NCBI RefSeq assembly: GCF_040412425.1
Contig: NC_089741.1
Coordinates: 39,148,538-39,212,537 of the forward strand
Direction of reading: 5' to 3'
Length of the DNA: 64,000 bases
From: Macrobrachium rosenbergii
Taxonomy: Eukaryota; Arthropoda; Malacostraca; Decapoda; Palaemonidae
Position 1 is the stretch's first letter. Every line of letters starts with the position of its first letter. A model generated the notes under the pieces. The model was not told the origin of the DNA. It worked only from the letters and a program-made list of their open reading frames with translations, and ran no database searches. Position numbers and translations under genes: made by a program. Of this stretch, positions 38,008 to 48,989 are shown piece after piece.

Positions 38008-38050
<43 letters not shown>
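37370..38050. repeat. GA-embedded minisatellite, 8 units
   Basis: 'gtagataatggctctcttag' + 'cagtgattggggttgta' followed by a GA run of variable length. Units start near 37373 (diverged), 37494, 37541, 37653, 37729, 37796, 37915 and 37978. Divergence between most units is very low, suggesting recent expansion. Confidence 0.95.
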
Positions 38051-38121
38051 AGACCCACGTCCGTTTTCACTTTTAGTTCAGGAATTCACAAGTAAAATGC
38101 CACTCTTCAGAAGGATCATCC

Positions 38122-38126
<5 letters not shown>

Positions 38127-38172
<46 letters not shown>
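38127..38172. repeat. (CT)n microsatellite
   Basis: CT run of about 45 bp. Confidence 0.96.
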
Positions 38173-38175
<3 letters not shown>

Positions 38176-38490
38176 CGCAAACATACACACAAATACAAAA
38201 CCTACAAACTTAAGGAAAAAGTAAACAACCACCTTATGGCAACAGTGAATGCATACGTGTATTTTCTTCAAAGAGAAAGTCATACGTTGGATGACAACGT
38301 CGAATCATTCAACCACTGAGAATACCAATGAGAGAACGAATCTCTCTCTCTCTCATGCACTGCAGGATTGCCAATTAGTGATTACAACTCGATTATGTTA
38401 TTTACATGAATAATTAGCATTTGGATATGAATGATACGGAAGAAAGGTGGGCTGACTTCACTTTCTAAATACACGCCCACGGAAGTTTGT
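38173..38490. other. Unique sequence
   Basis: Contains a short CT run at 38341-38354. No gene. Confidence 0.4.
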
Positions 38491-38638
38491 AGACTTGTGG
38501 GAGTCGTTAAATTGATTTAAAAAAAAATAGACTTGTGAGAGTGGTTAAATTGATTAAAAAAAAAAGTTTAACCAGACTCGTAAAAGTTTGGAAAGGTGTC
38601 GGATATACAGTGTAGTGAGTCACAATGTGGCCTGACAG

Positions 38639-38682
<44 letters not shown>

Positions 38683-38785
38683 CGCTAATTTGATTAAAAA
38701 TAAAAAAGTTTAATTTAACTTGTAACAGAATGTAAAGGTGTCTGATGCATAAGGCAGGAGTCACAATGAGGCCTGACAAGTTCAT
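38491..38785. repeat. ~150-bp duplication around an (AC)n run
   Basis: 'gtaaaggtgtc', 'gagtcacaatg.ggcctgaca' and 'ttaaattgattaaaaaaaaa' occur both before (to 38640) and after (38690-38783) the AC run at 38640-38681. Confidence 0.75.
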
Positions 38786-38787
<2 letters not shown>

Positions 38788-38881
<94 letters not shown>

Positions 38882-38888
38882 CATACAG
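38788..38888. repeat. (TA)n microsatellite
   Basis: TA run ending in ACATACATACA. Confidence 0.97.
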
Positions 38889-39046
38889 GCGACGCAATAT
38901 ACATACACACAATAGGAAACACTTCACCACGAGCCTCACATTGTCTTATGAACAGCAGAAAAAAAAAATTGATCATATCATTGATACCAACGAAAGGAAA
39001 GTTTCCATTCACTACAATACAATACAATACCTGGGGCATGAACTGG

Positions 39047-39101
39047 TGAGGGGGGGAGGGGGGGAAGGAAGGAAAGGAAGGAGGGGAGGGGAAGGGGGAG
39101 T
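39047..39101. repeat. G-rich polypurine tract
   Basis: GGGGGGG and GGAAGG blocks over about 55 bp on the plus strand. Confidence 0.8.
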
Positions 39102-39501
39102 ATTGAATAAAACCTCGTGTAACCGCGTGTAATCTCAAATAATTTGCATTGTGACAGGTCGCTGGCTTTTCCTTGACACCTCGGGGTTACAATTCGACTA
39201 CATTCACTTAACGGAAAACTCGTCGGCAGCCCATTGCGTAAGTTCCCGTCCCAATACCGAGTCTGGCATTAAAGAAAAGGGGTTAAGACCGGGGCACACA
39301 ATGGAGTCTTATCAAAATCATGCACAGGCGCAGACACACAGGCACGCATGCGCGCAGAAACACGAACGCAATCGTAAACCGCGCAGTCACACGCAAGCAC
39401 ACAGCAGACATCACGTTTCTGTTTTGTTCCTTTACGTATATACAAATTTACTTAAATTTTCATTTACAGGTGAAATAGGAAATCCCCAACAGTTGCACTA
39501 A
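39102..39501. other. Unique sequence with a CA-rich stretch
   Basis: A 116-codon plus-strand frame (39151-39501) crosses it. Its middle is a His/Thr/Gln translation of CACACA-type DNA and it matches no family I know, so I do not call a gene. Confidence 0.4.
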
Positions 39502-39682
39502 GAAGTGACAGTTAGAGGTGTTGGACAGCAAGACTGAAGAAAGGAAGCGGGTAAGGAGGTAAAGTAAAAGGCTAAAAATAGGAGCAGGTAGGGGCAGAAT
39601 GGACTCTCCAAACACGCCTTAGCAACGCCTACAGTGCACCGCGCGAGATGCACTGACAGCACTACCGCCTTCTTGGGGAGAT
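39502..39682 (-). mobile_element. Dispersed repeat family B, copy 3 (partial)
   Basis: The 'aacgcctacagtgcaccg' block, the hairpin (GTGCACCGCGCGAGATGCAC) and the 'cagcactaccgcc' end match copies 1 and 2. The A/G-rich half ('aagactgaagaaaggaagcg') is a diverged subfamily version. The tail end with AATTC is missing. Confidence 0.6.
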
Positions 39683-40034
39683 ATCCTAAGAGAATGCAAA
39701 TTGCTTCGCCAGCTCATTCAAGACGAAAAAAGCATTGCAAAATGATTTTAAACAGTTGCTTAAGCCTTGCCTGTTCAATATGGCACGGTGATTGCACCAT
39801 TCAATCACACGTGGATCGTCGTCGTCAGTGAACAAACGAGTTTTAGTCAGTATATTTAAAATTCTAATTATTATTCAGCGCACCAAATTCGATAAATTCA
39901 GGTGATGAGAGAGAAAGTGATATTTTTACAAATCGCCGTCTGACGGTTCGATTCGATGAATGAAAATGACCACCAAACATCCTCAATGATCTTTCGCTTT
40001 TCAATCTGGTATGAAATGTGGCTTGGCACCTGTT

Positions 40035-40036
<2 letters not shown>
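39683..40036. other. Unique sequence
   Basis: No gene or repeat recognised. Confidence 0.4.
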
Positions 40037-40085
<49 letters not shown>

Positions 40086-40108
40086 TAATAATAATAATAA
40101 TAATAATT
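40037..40108. repeat. (AAT)n microsatellite
   Basis: Trinucleotide run with one phase slip near 40084. Confidence 0.97.
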
Positions 40109-40192
40109 TTCTTTCTCTCCATCATTCAATCCAAAGATTCAATGACACAAAAACAGTTGGAATAAAAATTAAATGTAATTTGTGTCTGTACG

Positions 40193-40220
40193 TGTTTTTT
40201 TTTTTTTTTGGGGGGGGAGG
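40193..40220. repeat. Poly(T)-poly(G) tract
   Basis: About 15 T directly followed by 8 G. Confidence 0.85.
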
Positions 40221-40262
40221 GCAATGATGATCACAGTATGAGCGCAAGTGAATCTGCTTTCA

Positions 40263-40266
<4 letters not shown>

Positions 40267-40316
<50 letters not shown>

Positions 40317-40404
40317 GAGACTTTGGTCCATGTCACTTTCTTTCCGATCTCTCTCTCTCTCTCTCTCTCAGACTCTAGTCCATCAGACTCTAGTCCATGT
40401 CACT

Positions 40405-40447
<43 letters not shown>

Positions 40448-40484
40448 CTCTCCCACACGAGACTCTAGTTTATATCGCTTTCTT

Positions 40485-40538
<54 letters not shown>

Positions 40539-40573
40539 AAGACTCTAGTCAATGTCACTTTCAATCTTTTCAA

Positions 40574-40635
<62 letters not shown>

Positions 40636-40665
40636 GAGACTCTCGTCCATGTCACTTTCCTTCCA
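40267..40665. repeat. (CT)n-embedded minisatellite, 5-6 units
   Basis: 'ccagagactctagtccatgt' + 'cactttctttcc' followed by (CT)n. Units near 40315, 40370 (locally doubled), 40458, 40536 and 40632. CT lengths vary from about 15 to 60 bp. Confidence 0.93.
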
Positions 40666-40928
40666 ATCTTCTTTTGTACAATAATAAGCACCAAACTCCA
40701 CAGAATCGAAGCAGAACAAAATAAACTTTAAAAATTCCACAAAAATCGCATAACATTACTGTCAGGCACCACTTGCAAGAAATAGGTCACTGAACGTAGA
40801 GGAATTCCATTTATTAATTTGACTTCCTATCAGTTCCTCAAAATAAACATTTAAATTTTTGTTGACAAAATATTTGCTTCTGCAAGACATACGCGGAGGT
40901 CTGATTAACAGGTGTGGATGACGGTGAA

Positions 40929-40930
<2 letters not shown>
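40666..40930. other. Unique sequence
   Basis: Nothing recognised. Confidence 0.35.

Positions 40931-41018
<88 letters not shown>
40931..41018. repeat. (TA)n microsatellite
   Basis: Perfect TA run. Confidence 0.98.
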
Positions 41019-41022
<4 letters not shown>

Positions 41023-41061
41023 GCAGTGAAGAGAAACTAGAATGTCCAACTGGCGTTCAAA

Positions 41062-41238
41062 CAGAGAGAGAGAGAGAGAGCTAAAACGAAGTACCTATTC
41101 TGGTGAATCATTTTGAAATTTCTACAATAACGATGACACCAACGTCTCAAAGAGAGAGAGAGAGAGATCTAAAACGAAGTACCACCTATTCTGGTGAATT
41201 GTTTTGAAATTTCGACCATACAGATGACACCAGCGTCC

Positions 41239-41297
<59 letters not shown>
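41062..41297. repeat. GA-embedded minisatellite, 2-3 units
   Basis: 'ctaaaacgaagtacctattc', 'tggtgaatcattttgaaatt', 'gatgacaccaacgtc' then GA. Two clear units (41081 and 41169) and a stub after the last GA run (41295). Confidence 0.9.
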
Positions 41298-41299
<2 letters not shown>

Positions 41300-41763
41300 C
41301 TAAAACTATAATTTCTACAACAATTTAACTCCAAAGACGAGCTCAACGTGCGCATATGCACGAACAGTAACGAAAAATCAAGCTCTATACACGTACAAGA
41401 CACGGGCCAAACGTCTCGAGATTTCGGGGAAACCGTATATGACGTCACACACGTCATTAACAAGACGCCGACGTGACGTCACGCACTGAGTCAGCCGAGA
41501 CTCTGCGGCCCGTTCTATATATTTCTGCACCTCGATTTTTGGGGGCAGTTGGTCAAGGCCGGAGGGAAGAAATGAATTTTTGTCCCCTTTTTCCCTATCT
41601 CGGTATAAACAATTTGTGTAAACAATCTGTGTAGGGTTGTTTACAAACAACTTGTCGTCAGCGCTCGTCGTCGCGTAGATATTAGCTCAGATATCTGGCG
41701 ACAGGTGGCGACGGGACTTCAAGAAAGGGTGAAAAATTACACCAAGAGTTTGTGCTATTGTTG
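41298..41763. other. Unique sequence with a 90-codon minus-strand frame
   Basis: TGACGTCA occurs at 41440-41447 and 41474-41481, with a further ACGTCAT between. A 90-codon minus-strand frame (41378-41650) covers non-repetitive DNA but shows no recognisable domain. Confidence 0.4.
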
Positions 41764-41862
41764 GGAGGGGTAAGGGGGGAAGGGGGATGGGGGAAGATGG
41801 ATGGGGGATGGAGGAAGGGGAAGGAAGGGGGGTAAAGGGGGAAGGAAAGGGAAGGGAAATAT
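41764..41862. repeat. G-rich polypurine tract
   Basis: At least ten G runs of four or more within 100 bp of plus strand, interspersed with A and T. This satisfies the pattern expected for G-quadruplex DNA. Confidence 0.8.
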
Positions 41863-41974
41863 TACAACCAAACTGGTCCAAGGTTGCAGAATGTCAACAT
41901 GACCTACCTAATATGTTTACTCTGAAGATGCACAGAAAGTTCGAGACACGAGAATTAAAGGAAACTCAGAAAGC

Positions 41975-42665
41975 AAACCGAATTCTGGGTATCAATCCCA
42001 GATCTCTGCTGAATTTGAAGAAAAAAAGGGTGCTATTAACTTGGGCACAGATTCACTTGCTTTGATGGCGTAAAGATATAGTAAACAGAATTCTGGTATA
42101 TATTTCCATTAATTCATTAACTTAGGCACAGATACCCATGCTTTGAATGGTGTCCATATAAAGTAAACAGAATTCTGGGCATTGCTATTAACTTGGGCAC
42201 AGATACCTACGCTTTGGTGGCGTAAAGAAAAAGTAAACAGAATTCTGGTATATATGGCTATTAATTCATTAACTTGGGCACACATACCCATGCTTTGAGC
42301 AGTGTCAAGAAATAGTAAGCAGAATTCTGGGTATTAACTCAATAACTTGGGCACTGATACACATGTTTTCAGTGGTGTCAATCAATAGTAAACAGAATTC
42401 TGGGTATGGATACCAAATCTCTGTTAAATTCTAACAAAAAAAAAGTGCTATTATCTTGGGCAAAGATACACATGCTTTGAGCAGGTATGAATACCCGATC
42501 TTCACTAAACCAGAGCAAAAAAGGTGCTGTTAACTCATTAACTTGGGCACAGATACCCATGCTTCGAGTGGTGTCAATAAACAGTAAACAGAATTCTAGG
42601 CAGAAAAACCAAATAAAAAAAATGTTCCATTAACTCATTAACTTGGCTAAAAATACCCAAGCTTT
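41975..42665. repeat. ~60-bp minisatellite with ~120-bp longer form
   Basis: The core is 'attaacttgggcacagatac', 'ccatgctttgagtggtgtca', then 'agtaaacagaattctgggta', present about nine times. Some units add 'ccaaatctctgttaaattc' + 'aaaaaaaagtgct'. Confidence 0.9.
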
Positions 42666-42891
42666 CAGTGCTATCAAAGCATACAAGCATACGGTAACAC
42701 ACATGACATATACAAATGACTTAAGAAGGACCAAAATTGCTGGGGACCACAGGTATGCAAATTAGGAACCAAAAACCCTCAGGTGAAAAAGGTGTCCCTT
42801 ACCTGACGGTCCTTTGCTAATCAACCACCTGGTTAAGGTAAACAGCAGGTAAACCATACGCTTTCGCGTAAAACACACACACACACAGCAC

Positions 42892-42895
<4 letters not shown>
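42666..42895. other. Unique sequence
   Basis: Nothing recognised. Confidence 0.35.
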
Positions 42896-42953
<58 letters not shown>

Positions 42954-43025
42954 TAAGTTAATGCCATCTGTGATGTTTGTCGTAGGAATTTAAAGAATTC
43001 GCCAGGATTGGTTCTTAAGTTTTAA

Positions 43026-43091
<66 letters not shown>

Positions 43092-43142
43092 GGCGGTTTT
43101 AACGTCAGTTGCACATTTCAGTAGGAAAGGTACTGAGGTTTT

Positions 43143-43201
<59 letters not shown>
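42896..43201. repeat. Three (CT)n runs
   Basis: CT 42896-42949, 43028-43089 and 43144-43200. The two spacers share only short motifs ('gtaggaa', 'ttttaac'), so an embedded repeat unit is not clear. Confidence 0.93.
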
Positions 43202-43203
<2 letters not shown>

Positions 43204-43655
43204 GCTCTTGGTATTTTTATGGCATAAGCCAAGGCTAAATCTGCTTTAAAATGTTTTCACTGTTGTCATGCAAACATAAATGTTAGAAAAATGTTGTCAC
43301 AATTCTCAAACATTTACGGGATGGCACACTGCTTACACTTTTGTCCCTGAGAAAAACTCTTGCGCAAAAATAAAGCTTCTGAACGCTTTTAAAACTTCAC
43401 AGCTTTGCAAAATCTGAAAATGGCAAGTATCAATACGTTTCAGAGGCGGATGTTTGGGTGTGAACCTTAAAACAATCAAAATCAAGGCTAAATTAGATAG
43501 ATAAAGTCTGGCATAAAAAAAAAATGTTATTTCTAATACACTGTCGATGTGATATACAGCGTAAACAAAAACATTATTATATTACGCATGGCAATATGCA
43601 AATATTTACGGCCATTTCCTAAAAACAGAAAAAAATACAAATCTAGAATTTAAAA
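43202..43655. other. AT-rich unique sequence
   Basis: About 450 bp with no recognisable gene or repeat. Confidence 0.4.
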
Positions 43656-44059
43656 AACAAGTAAAAAATGTGCCGCAGTTTCTTCGGCGCAATCGAGTTT
43701 TCTGTACAGCTGCTACAGCGTATGATCAAGGCTACTGAAAACAGATCTATCTTTCGGTGGTCTCGGTATAATGCTATATGAGCTGCGGCCCATGAAACTT
43801 TAACCACGGCACGGTGGTGGCCTACCCTATAGCGTTGCCAGAAGCACGATTATGGCTAATTTTAACTTCAATTAAAATAAAAACTACCGAGGCTAGAGGG
43901 CTGCAATTTGGTATGTCTGATGATTGGAGGGTGGATGATCAACTTACCAATTTGCAGCCCTCTAGCCTCAGTGGTTTTTAAGATCTGAGGAGGGACAGAA
44001 AAAGTGCGGACGGACAGACAAAGTCGGCACAATAGTTTTCTTTTACAGAAAATCAAAAA
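43656..44059 (+). mobile_element. Dispersed repeat family A, copy 5
   Basis: Full-length copy, from 'aacaagtaaaaaatg' to 'cagaaaatcaaaaa'. The first hairpin has one mismatched pair (GTGCCGCAG against CTTCGGCGC). All other blocks are intact. Confidence 0.9.
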
Positions 44060-44390
44060 TATTAAACTATTCCTCAAACCTCTTGCAACGCCAGAGAGAC
44101 AAGGCAATGAATCTGGTATTTGGGGTTAGGAAAACGCCTTGTTTGTTGAGTGAAATCTTTAAAATTGAAAATTTCGCAATCAAAGTGTTCTACCAAGGCT
44201 TGTGCAGCCACTTTTTTATAATATATATACATGTGTACATATAAATATATTTATATATATATAATTGCATACACACATATACATATATATATGTATAATG
44301 CACACACACACATATATATACATATAATATACACATACATACATATAATTTTATATATATGTGTGTGTGTGCGTGTGTATGTGTAACCCA
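44060..44390. repeat. Unique flank then TA/CA/GT compound tract
   Basis: Unique to about 44215, then irregular ATATAC, CACACA and TGTGTG tracts without a long pure run. Confidence 0.8.
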
Positions 44391-44785
44391 CGCATATCAC
44401 TGCTGATGTTGACAGCTGATCCCAATTCTGTCGAAAAACTAGAGTAATGTTTCTCGTAGGCGATGGCGTTCTCCTCGCTCCCCCTACCCTTCCTCTCCCC
44501 CCCTCTACAGGTTCAATCGAGGGCAAGCCCCCTCCCCCCTCTACCCCGCCCCCTCCGTCCCCGCCTCGTGCAACCATCCGCCATCGCGAAACGAGCAGAA
44601 AAGAGGGTATGTATATAACAAGGACTTCCCTCCGTAAGAATGTGCAATTGTCTACTGCCGTTTACGGCTCCTAATTATGCATTTATTTACCCATTTACTT
44701 CTCGCTTAAGTTCTTCTAATGAGCCCTTTTTTTTTTTAACGGTGACGGGACAGGGAGACTCAAGTTCGTGTTAAAGAGAAAAGGA
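44391..44785. other. Unique sequence with a C-rich tract
   Basis: C-rich tract at 44478-44570 (CCCCCTCCCC-type), the reverse orientation of the G-rich tracts seen elsewhere. Pro-rich or Gly-rich frames through it are translations of this tract. Poly(T) at 44727. Confidence 0.5.
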
Positions 44786-44838
<53 letters not shown>

Positions 44839-44906
44839 CATCATCATCATAGACAGTGTTCAAATGTTCATACTTCACATGACGAACACAAGGAAACTGG
44901 GTTACA

Positions 44907-44965
<59 letters not shown>

Positions 44966-45040
44966 TATTATTATTATTACAGAAAATATTCCCATATTCA
45001 TTTTGCACATGGCATAGAGAAACTAGCTTACGGAATCATC

Positions 45041-45081
<41 letters not shown>

Positions 45082-45115
45082 CATCACAAAATGTTCACAT
45101 ATTCATTAAAAATGG
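44786..45115. repeat. Alternating (ATT)n/(AAT)n/(ATT)n embedded repeat
   Basis: (ATT)n 44786-44838, (AAT)n 44910-44965, short ATT 44968-44979, (ATT)n 45045-45080. The spacers are related: 'atgttcatacttcacatg', 'atattcattttgcacatgg' and 'atgttcacatattcatt'; also 'gaaactgggttacagaat' and 'gaaactagcttacggaat'. Confidence 0.88.
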
Positions 45116-45377
45116 ATAACAAGCTTCCCTTGAAAACGACAGCAGCGATGAACGTGTCAATTTGGTTTTTTTAATCAAAACCATAATTCGCATCCTGCCA
45201 AGGTTACGTAAGAACCTCGTCTGGGCAAAGGTTAACCTTGATCGCGTCACGATTCCTCGTTGCAGTGTCTTTCAAAGGATGAAACGGGAAAGATTATTAA
45301 TGATAATGATCATAAAATTATGGGGATTAAAAATTCCTTGGAATACACAGTGGGAATATAAGTGAGGGCAATACAAA
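45116..45377. other. Unique sequence
   Basis: No feature recognised. Confidence 0.4.
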
Positions 45378-45770
45378 ACAAGTAAAAAATGCGCCGAAGT
45401 TTCTTCGGCGCAATCGAGTTTTCTGCATACAGCTTGATCAAGGCCACCGAAAACAGATCTATATTTCGGTGGTCTCGTTACAATGCTGTATGAGCCAAGG
45501 CCCATGAAACTTTAACCACGGCACGGTGGTGGCCTGTTCTATATCGTTGCCAGAAGCACGATTATGACTAACTTTAACCTTAAATAAAATAAAAACCACT
45601 GGGGCTAGAAGGCTGCAATTTGGTATGTTTGATAAGTGGAGGGTGGATGATCAACATACCAATTTGCAGCCCTCTAGCCTCAGTAGTTTTTAAGATCTGA
45701 GGTCGGACAGAAAAGTGCGGACGGACAGACAAAGCCGGCATAATAGTTTTCTTTGACCGAAAACTAAAAA
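45378..45770 (+). mobile_element. Dispersed repeat family A, copy 6
   Basis: Full-length copy in the same orientation as copy 5, 1.3 kb upstream. The first hairpin is perfect (GCGCCGAAG/CTTCGGCGC). About 14 bp around 'cagccgctacagcg' is deleted. Confidence 0.9.
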
Positions 45771-46044
45771 AGAGGAAATTCCAAATAAACTACATGAAAT
45801 ATAAATGATAAGAATTATTAGATAAAAAATAATGACTTTTTTAGAATACGTAACGGGAAAATAAGTGAGGATAATACAACAGTAAGTAACTTTTAAATAA
45901 AGTAAATAATTTATCAAAAATAAATATTCAGTTTTGATTTTTATTTTGTTTTATTCATTGCAATTTCATTTTTTTTTTTTTGTGTTTCATATTTGCAAAT
46001 TGGAGGGTATTTCTTATACTCCTAAAAATATATGACCACTATGA
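45771..46044. other. AT-rich unique sequence
   Basis: Nothing recognised. Confidence 0.35.
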
Positions 46045-46088
46045 ATAATAATAATAATAATAATAATAGTAATAATAATAATAATAAC

Positions 46089-46120
<32 letters not shown>
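46045..46120. repeat. (AAT)n microsatellite
   Basis: Trinucleotide run with AGT and AAC variants. Confidence 0.96.
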
Positions 46121-46121
<1 letters not shown>

Positions 46122-46590
46122 CGAATATAAACACATTTACCTTTACAATATACGCACATACATACGCACTCACAAAGCGTATAAGCAAAGCAATTCATTA
46201 CTCTCTCTGACCTCATTTTCTTAACAAAAAATAAAGATAAAATAAAAAAAAATCAATAAAATAAAAAATTAAAAAAATAACATTACTGGGTAAACCGGAT
46301 CTGCCCACCGATTCATAAAATGGAAAGGGGCCCGCGCAAAACATCTGGCAGGGGCAAAAACGAGGACCCCCCCCCAAAAAAAAAATAGAAAAATAAAAGT
46401 CTTGATAAATGAATCTGGGAGCAAACACGCAACAATAAATTAGAGAAACAAAAGAGGCGAATCAACCACGTATAAACAATAACATCAGGCCTTTTGTTAT
46501 TTAAACTGACGTCCATTCAACAACAGGTGAACGGAAGCGATAACAAAAGCGAAGGAAATGAACAGATTTAGTAATAAAAACAAAAGAAAA
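46121..46590. other. A-rich unique sequence
   Basis: A C tract followed by poly(A) near 46368-46385. No gene. Confidence 0.4.
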
Positions 46591-46985
46591 GGTAAAGAGA
46601 AACAACAACTTTTAGCAACAACAACAACACAGAACAACAACTTTTAGCAAAAACAACAACAAAATAACTTTTAGCAAAAACAACAGCACAGAATAGCGAA
46701 CCTCAGGATCATGAGCAAGAACAAGAACACATAACATATATTTGTAAAAACAACAAGAACGAGACAGAACAACAACTTAACAAGAACAACAACACAGAAC
46801 AACAAGTCTTAACAACAAAAACAACACAAGAACAAATCTTACCAACAACAATATGAAAAACACCAACAACAAAATATCTTAGCAACAGCAACAACAAAAG
46901 GAAAAACAACAACAAATGGAAAAACAACAACAAGAGGAAAAACGACCACAAAAAAACAACAACAACGAAAAGAACAACACCACCA
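46591..46985. repeat. AAC-rich cryptic repeat
   Basis: 'aacaacaacttttagcaaaa' recurs near 46601, 46635 and 46670 in a long AACAAC/AGAACAAC background. Val/Phe/Leu-rich minus-strand frames are its translation. Confidence 0.82.
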
Positions 46986-47236
46986 GTACAACTTTCGAAT
47001 CGCGCCAGACACCGGATCTGACGCTCGGCCACCATCACCCGACTTCTCTTTCTCTCTGTCTCTCTCTTTCTTTTTCTCTCTCTCTTTCACTTTCACTTTC
47101 AATCTCTTACTTGACTTTCTGCGTGCAAGAAGAGACTTTGCTTTCGAAAGCTTAACCTCGAGAATCTGCTTGACTTACTTTCATTACAAGTTTGGCTTTT
47201 GGGTCTCATTGTGGCCCGTAGTTACTCTAAATTAGA
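46986..47236. other. Unique sequence with a degenerate CT tract
   Basis: CT-rich tract at 47044-47095 with TTTC variants. No gene. Confidence 0.45.
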
Positions 47237-48135
47237 ATTACGAATTGATGGATCACATCAATATTTTCAGTGCAACTATGAAGGATTACATTGGTATTTG
47301 TATTATGAATCGATAGATTAACTTAGTATTTTTCATTATGAATTGGTGGATTACATTAGTATTTGCATTATGAATAGATAGATTACATTGGTATTTGTAT
47401 TGTGAATTGATGGATTACATCAATATTTTCAATGCGACTTGAAGGATTACACTGGTATTTGTATTATGATTCGATAGATTAACTTAGTATTTTTCACTAT
47501 GAATTGGTGGATTACATTAGTATTTACATTATAAATTGATAGATTATATTGGTATTTGCATTATAAATTGATAGATTACATTGGTATTTATATCGTGAAT
47601 TGATGGATTACATCAGTATTTGTATTATGAACTGAAGGATTACATCAATATTACATTAGTGTTTGTATTGTGAATTCCAGGATTACATTAGTATTTGCAT
47701 TATGGACTGAAGGATTACATTAGTGTTTGCGCTGTGAATTAAAGGATTACATTAATATTTGCACTACGGATCGAGGGATTACATTAGTATTTGCATTACG
47801 GATAGATGGATTACACTGGTATCTGCATTATGAATTAAAGGACTGCATTAGTATTTTCATTAAGAATTGAAGGATTATATTAGTATTTGCACTATGAGTT
47901 CAGGGATTACATTAGTATTTGCACTATAAGTTCAGGGATCACATTTGAATTTGCATCACGAATTGAATGATTACATTAGTATTTGAACTATGAGTTCAGT
48001 GATTACAATAGTATTTGCACTATGAGTGCAAGGATTACAGTAGTATTTGCTTCCGGAATTGAGGATTACATCATAATCTGCATTACGAATTGAAGAATTA
48101 CATTAGTATTTTAATTATGAATTGAAGGATTTACT
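47237..48135. repeat. ~32-bp minisatellite, about 28 units
   Basis: The unit is close to 'ggattacattagtatttgca' + 'ttatgaattgaa'. Units 1-12 contain a longer-range pattern: the 'catcaatattttcaatgcgac' variant recurs near 47257 and 47420. Later units have more 'actatgagttcag' variants. Confidence 0.95.
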
Positions 48136-48254
48136 TTAATATAATAACATACATCAGAATTATAATGTCAGGTAATGGTTTATATGTGTTAACTAATTCA
48201 ATACAAATCAAAAGGATACTGATAAATACTCAACAATCGGCCGGTCTCCTTTAA

Positions 48255-48259
<5 letters not shown>

Positions 48260-48320
<61 letters not shown>
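48260..48320. repeat. (CT)n microsatellite
   Basis: CT run of about 60 bp. Confidence 0.96.
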
Positions 48321-48325
<5 letters not shown>

Positions 48326-48545
48326 ATTCATCGCATAAAAACACAATGATCCTCAATACTAACAATTACCTCTATACCTCAGGCGCTTTTTACTCCATAA
48401 AAAACAATAACAATGCCGAACACTAACAAAAACAAACAATTACACCCATCAATAAAATGTAAAAGCCCTTTTTATATTCATGGAAAAACAATAAGCTCTA
48501 AATTCAGCTTCAAGAGTCTTTTATCCCCAAGTGATGGAGGTATAT
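48321..48545. other. Unique sequence
   Basis: The start of a 187-codon frame (48413) lies here and runs on into the 27-bp array. See that entry. Confidence 0.4.
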
Positions 48546-48972
48546 ATAATTTCACACTGAATAAAGGCAAATATACTTTCACACTGAATAAAGGCAAATA
48601 TACTTTCACACTGAATAAAGGTAAATATACTTTCACACTGAATAAAGGCAAATGTACTTTCACACTGAATAAAGGTAAATATACTTTCACATTGAATAAA
48701 GGTAAATATACTTTCACAATGAACAAAGTTAAATATACTTTCACACCGAATAAAGGTAAATATACTTTCACACCGCATAAAGATAAATATACTTTCACAC
48801 TGAATAAAGGTAAATATACTTTCACACTAAATAAAGGTAAAGGTACTTTCACACTGAATAAAGCTAATTATACTTTCACACTGAATAAAGGTAAATATAC
48901 TTTCGCACTGAATAAAGGTAAATATACTTTCGCACTGAATAAAGGTAATTATACTTTCACACTGCTTAAAGT
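48546..48972. repeat. 27-bp minisatellite, about 16 units, open in frame
   Basis: The unit is 'aataaaggtaaatatacttt' + 'cacactg'. Because 27 is a multiple of three, the array stays open: on the plus strand it reads as a nine-residue Asn-Lys-Gly-Lys-Tyr-Thr-Phe-Thr-Leu repeat inside a 187-codon frame (48413-48976), and two minus-strand frames are open as well. Differences between units fall at all codon positions (Tyr to Cys, Gly to Val, Thr to Ala, Asn to Leu and so on). I therefore read it as non-coding. Confidence 0.9.
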
Positions 48973-48989
48973 ATGAACCAGTTTTAACT

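Noticed and set aside
39151..39501. 116-codon plus-strand frame ending after a TTTACAG acceptor-like site
   Set aside because: The middle is a translation of CA-rich DNA, and the acceptor-like motif lies inside the frame without a matching donor.
41378..41650. 90-codon minus-strand frame next to CRE octamers
   Set aside because: No recognisable domain. A plausible start and stop alone are not enough.
47237..48135. CRISPR array or regulatory repeat
   Set aside because: Contiguous 32-bp minisatellite without spacers.
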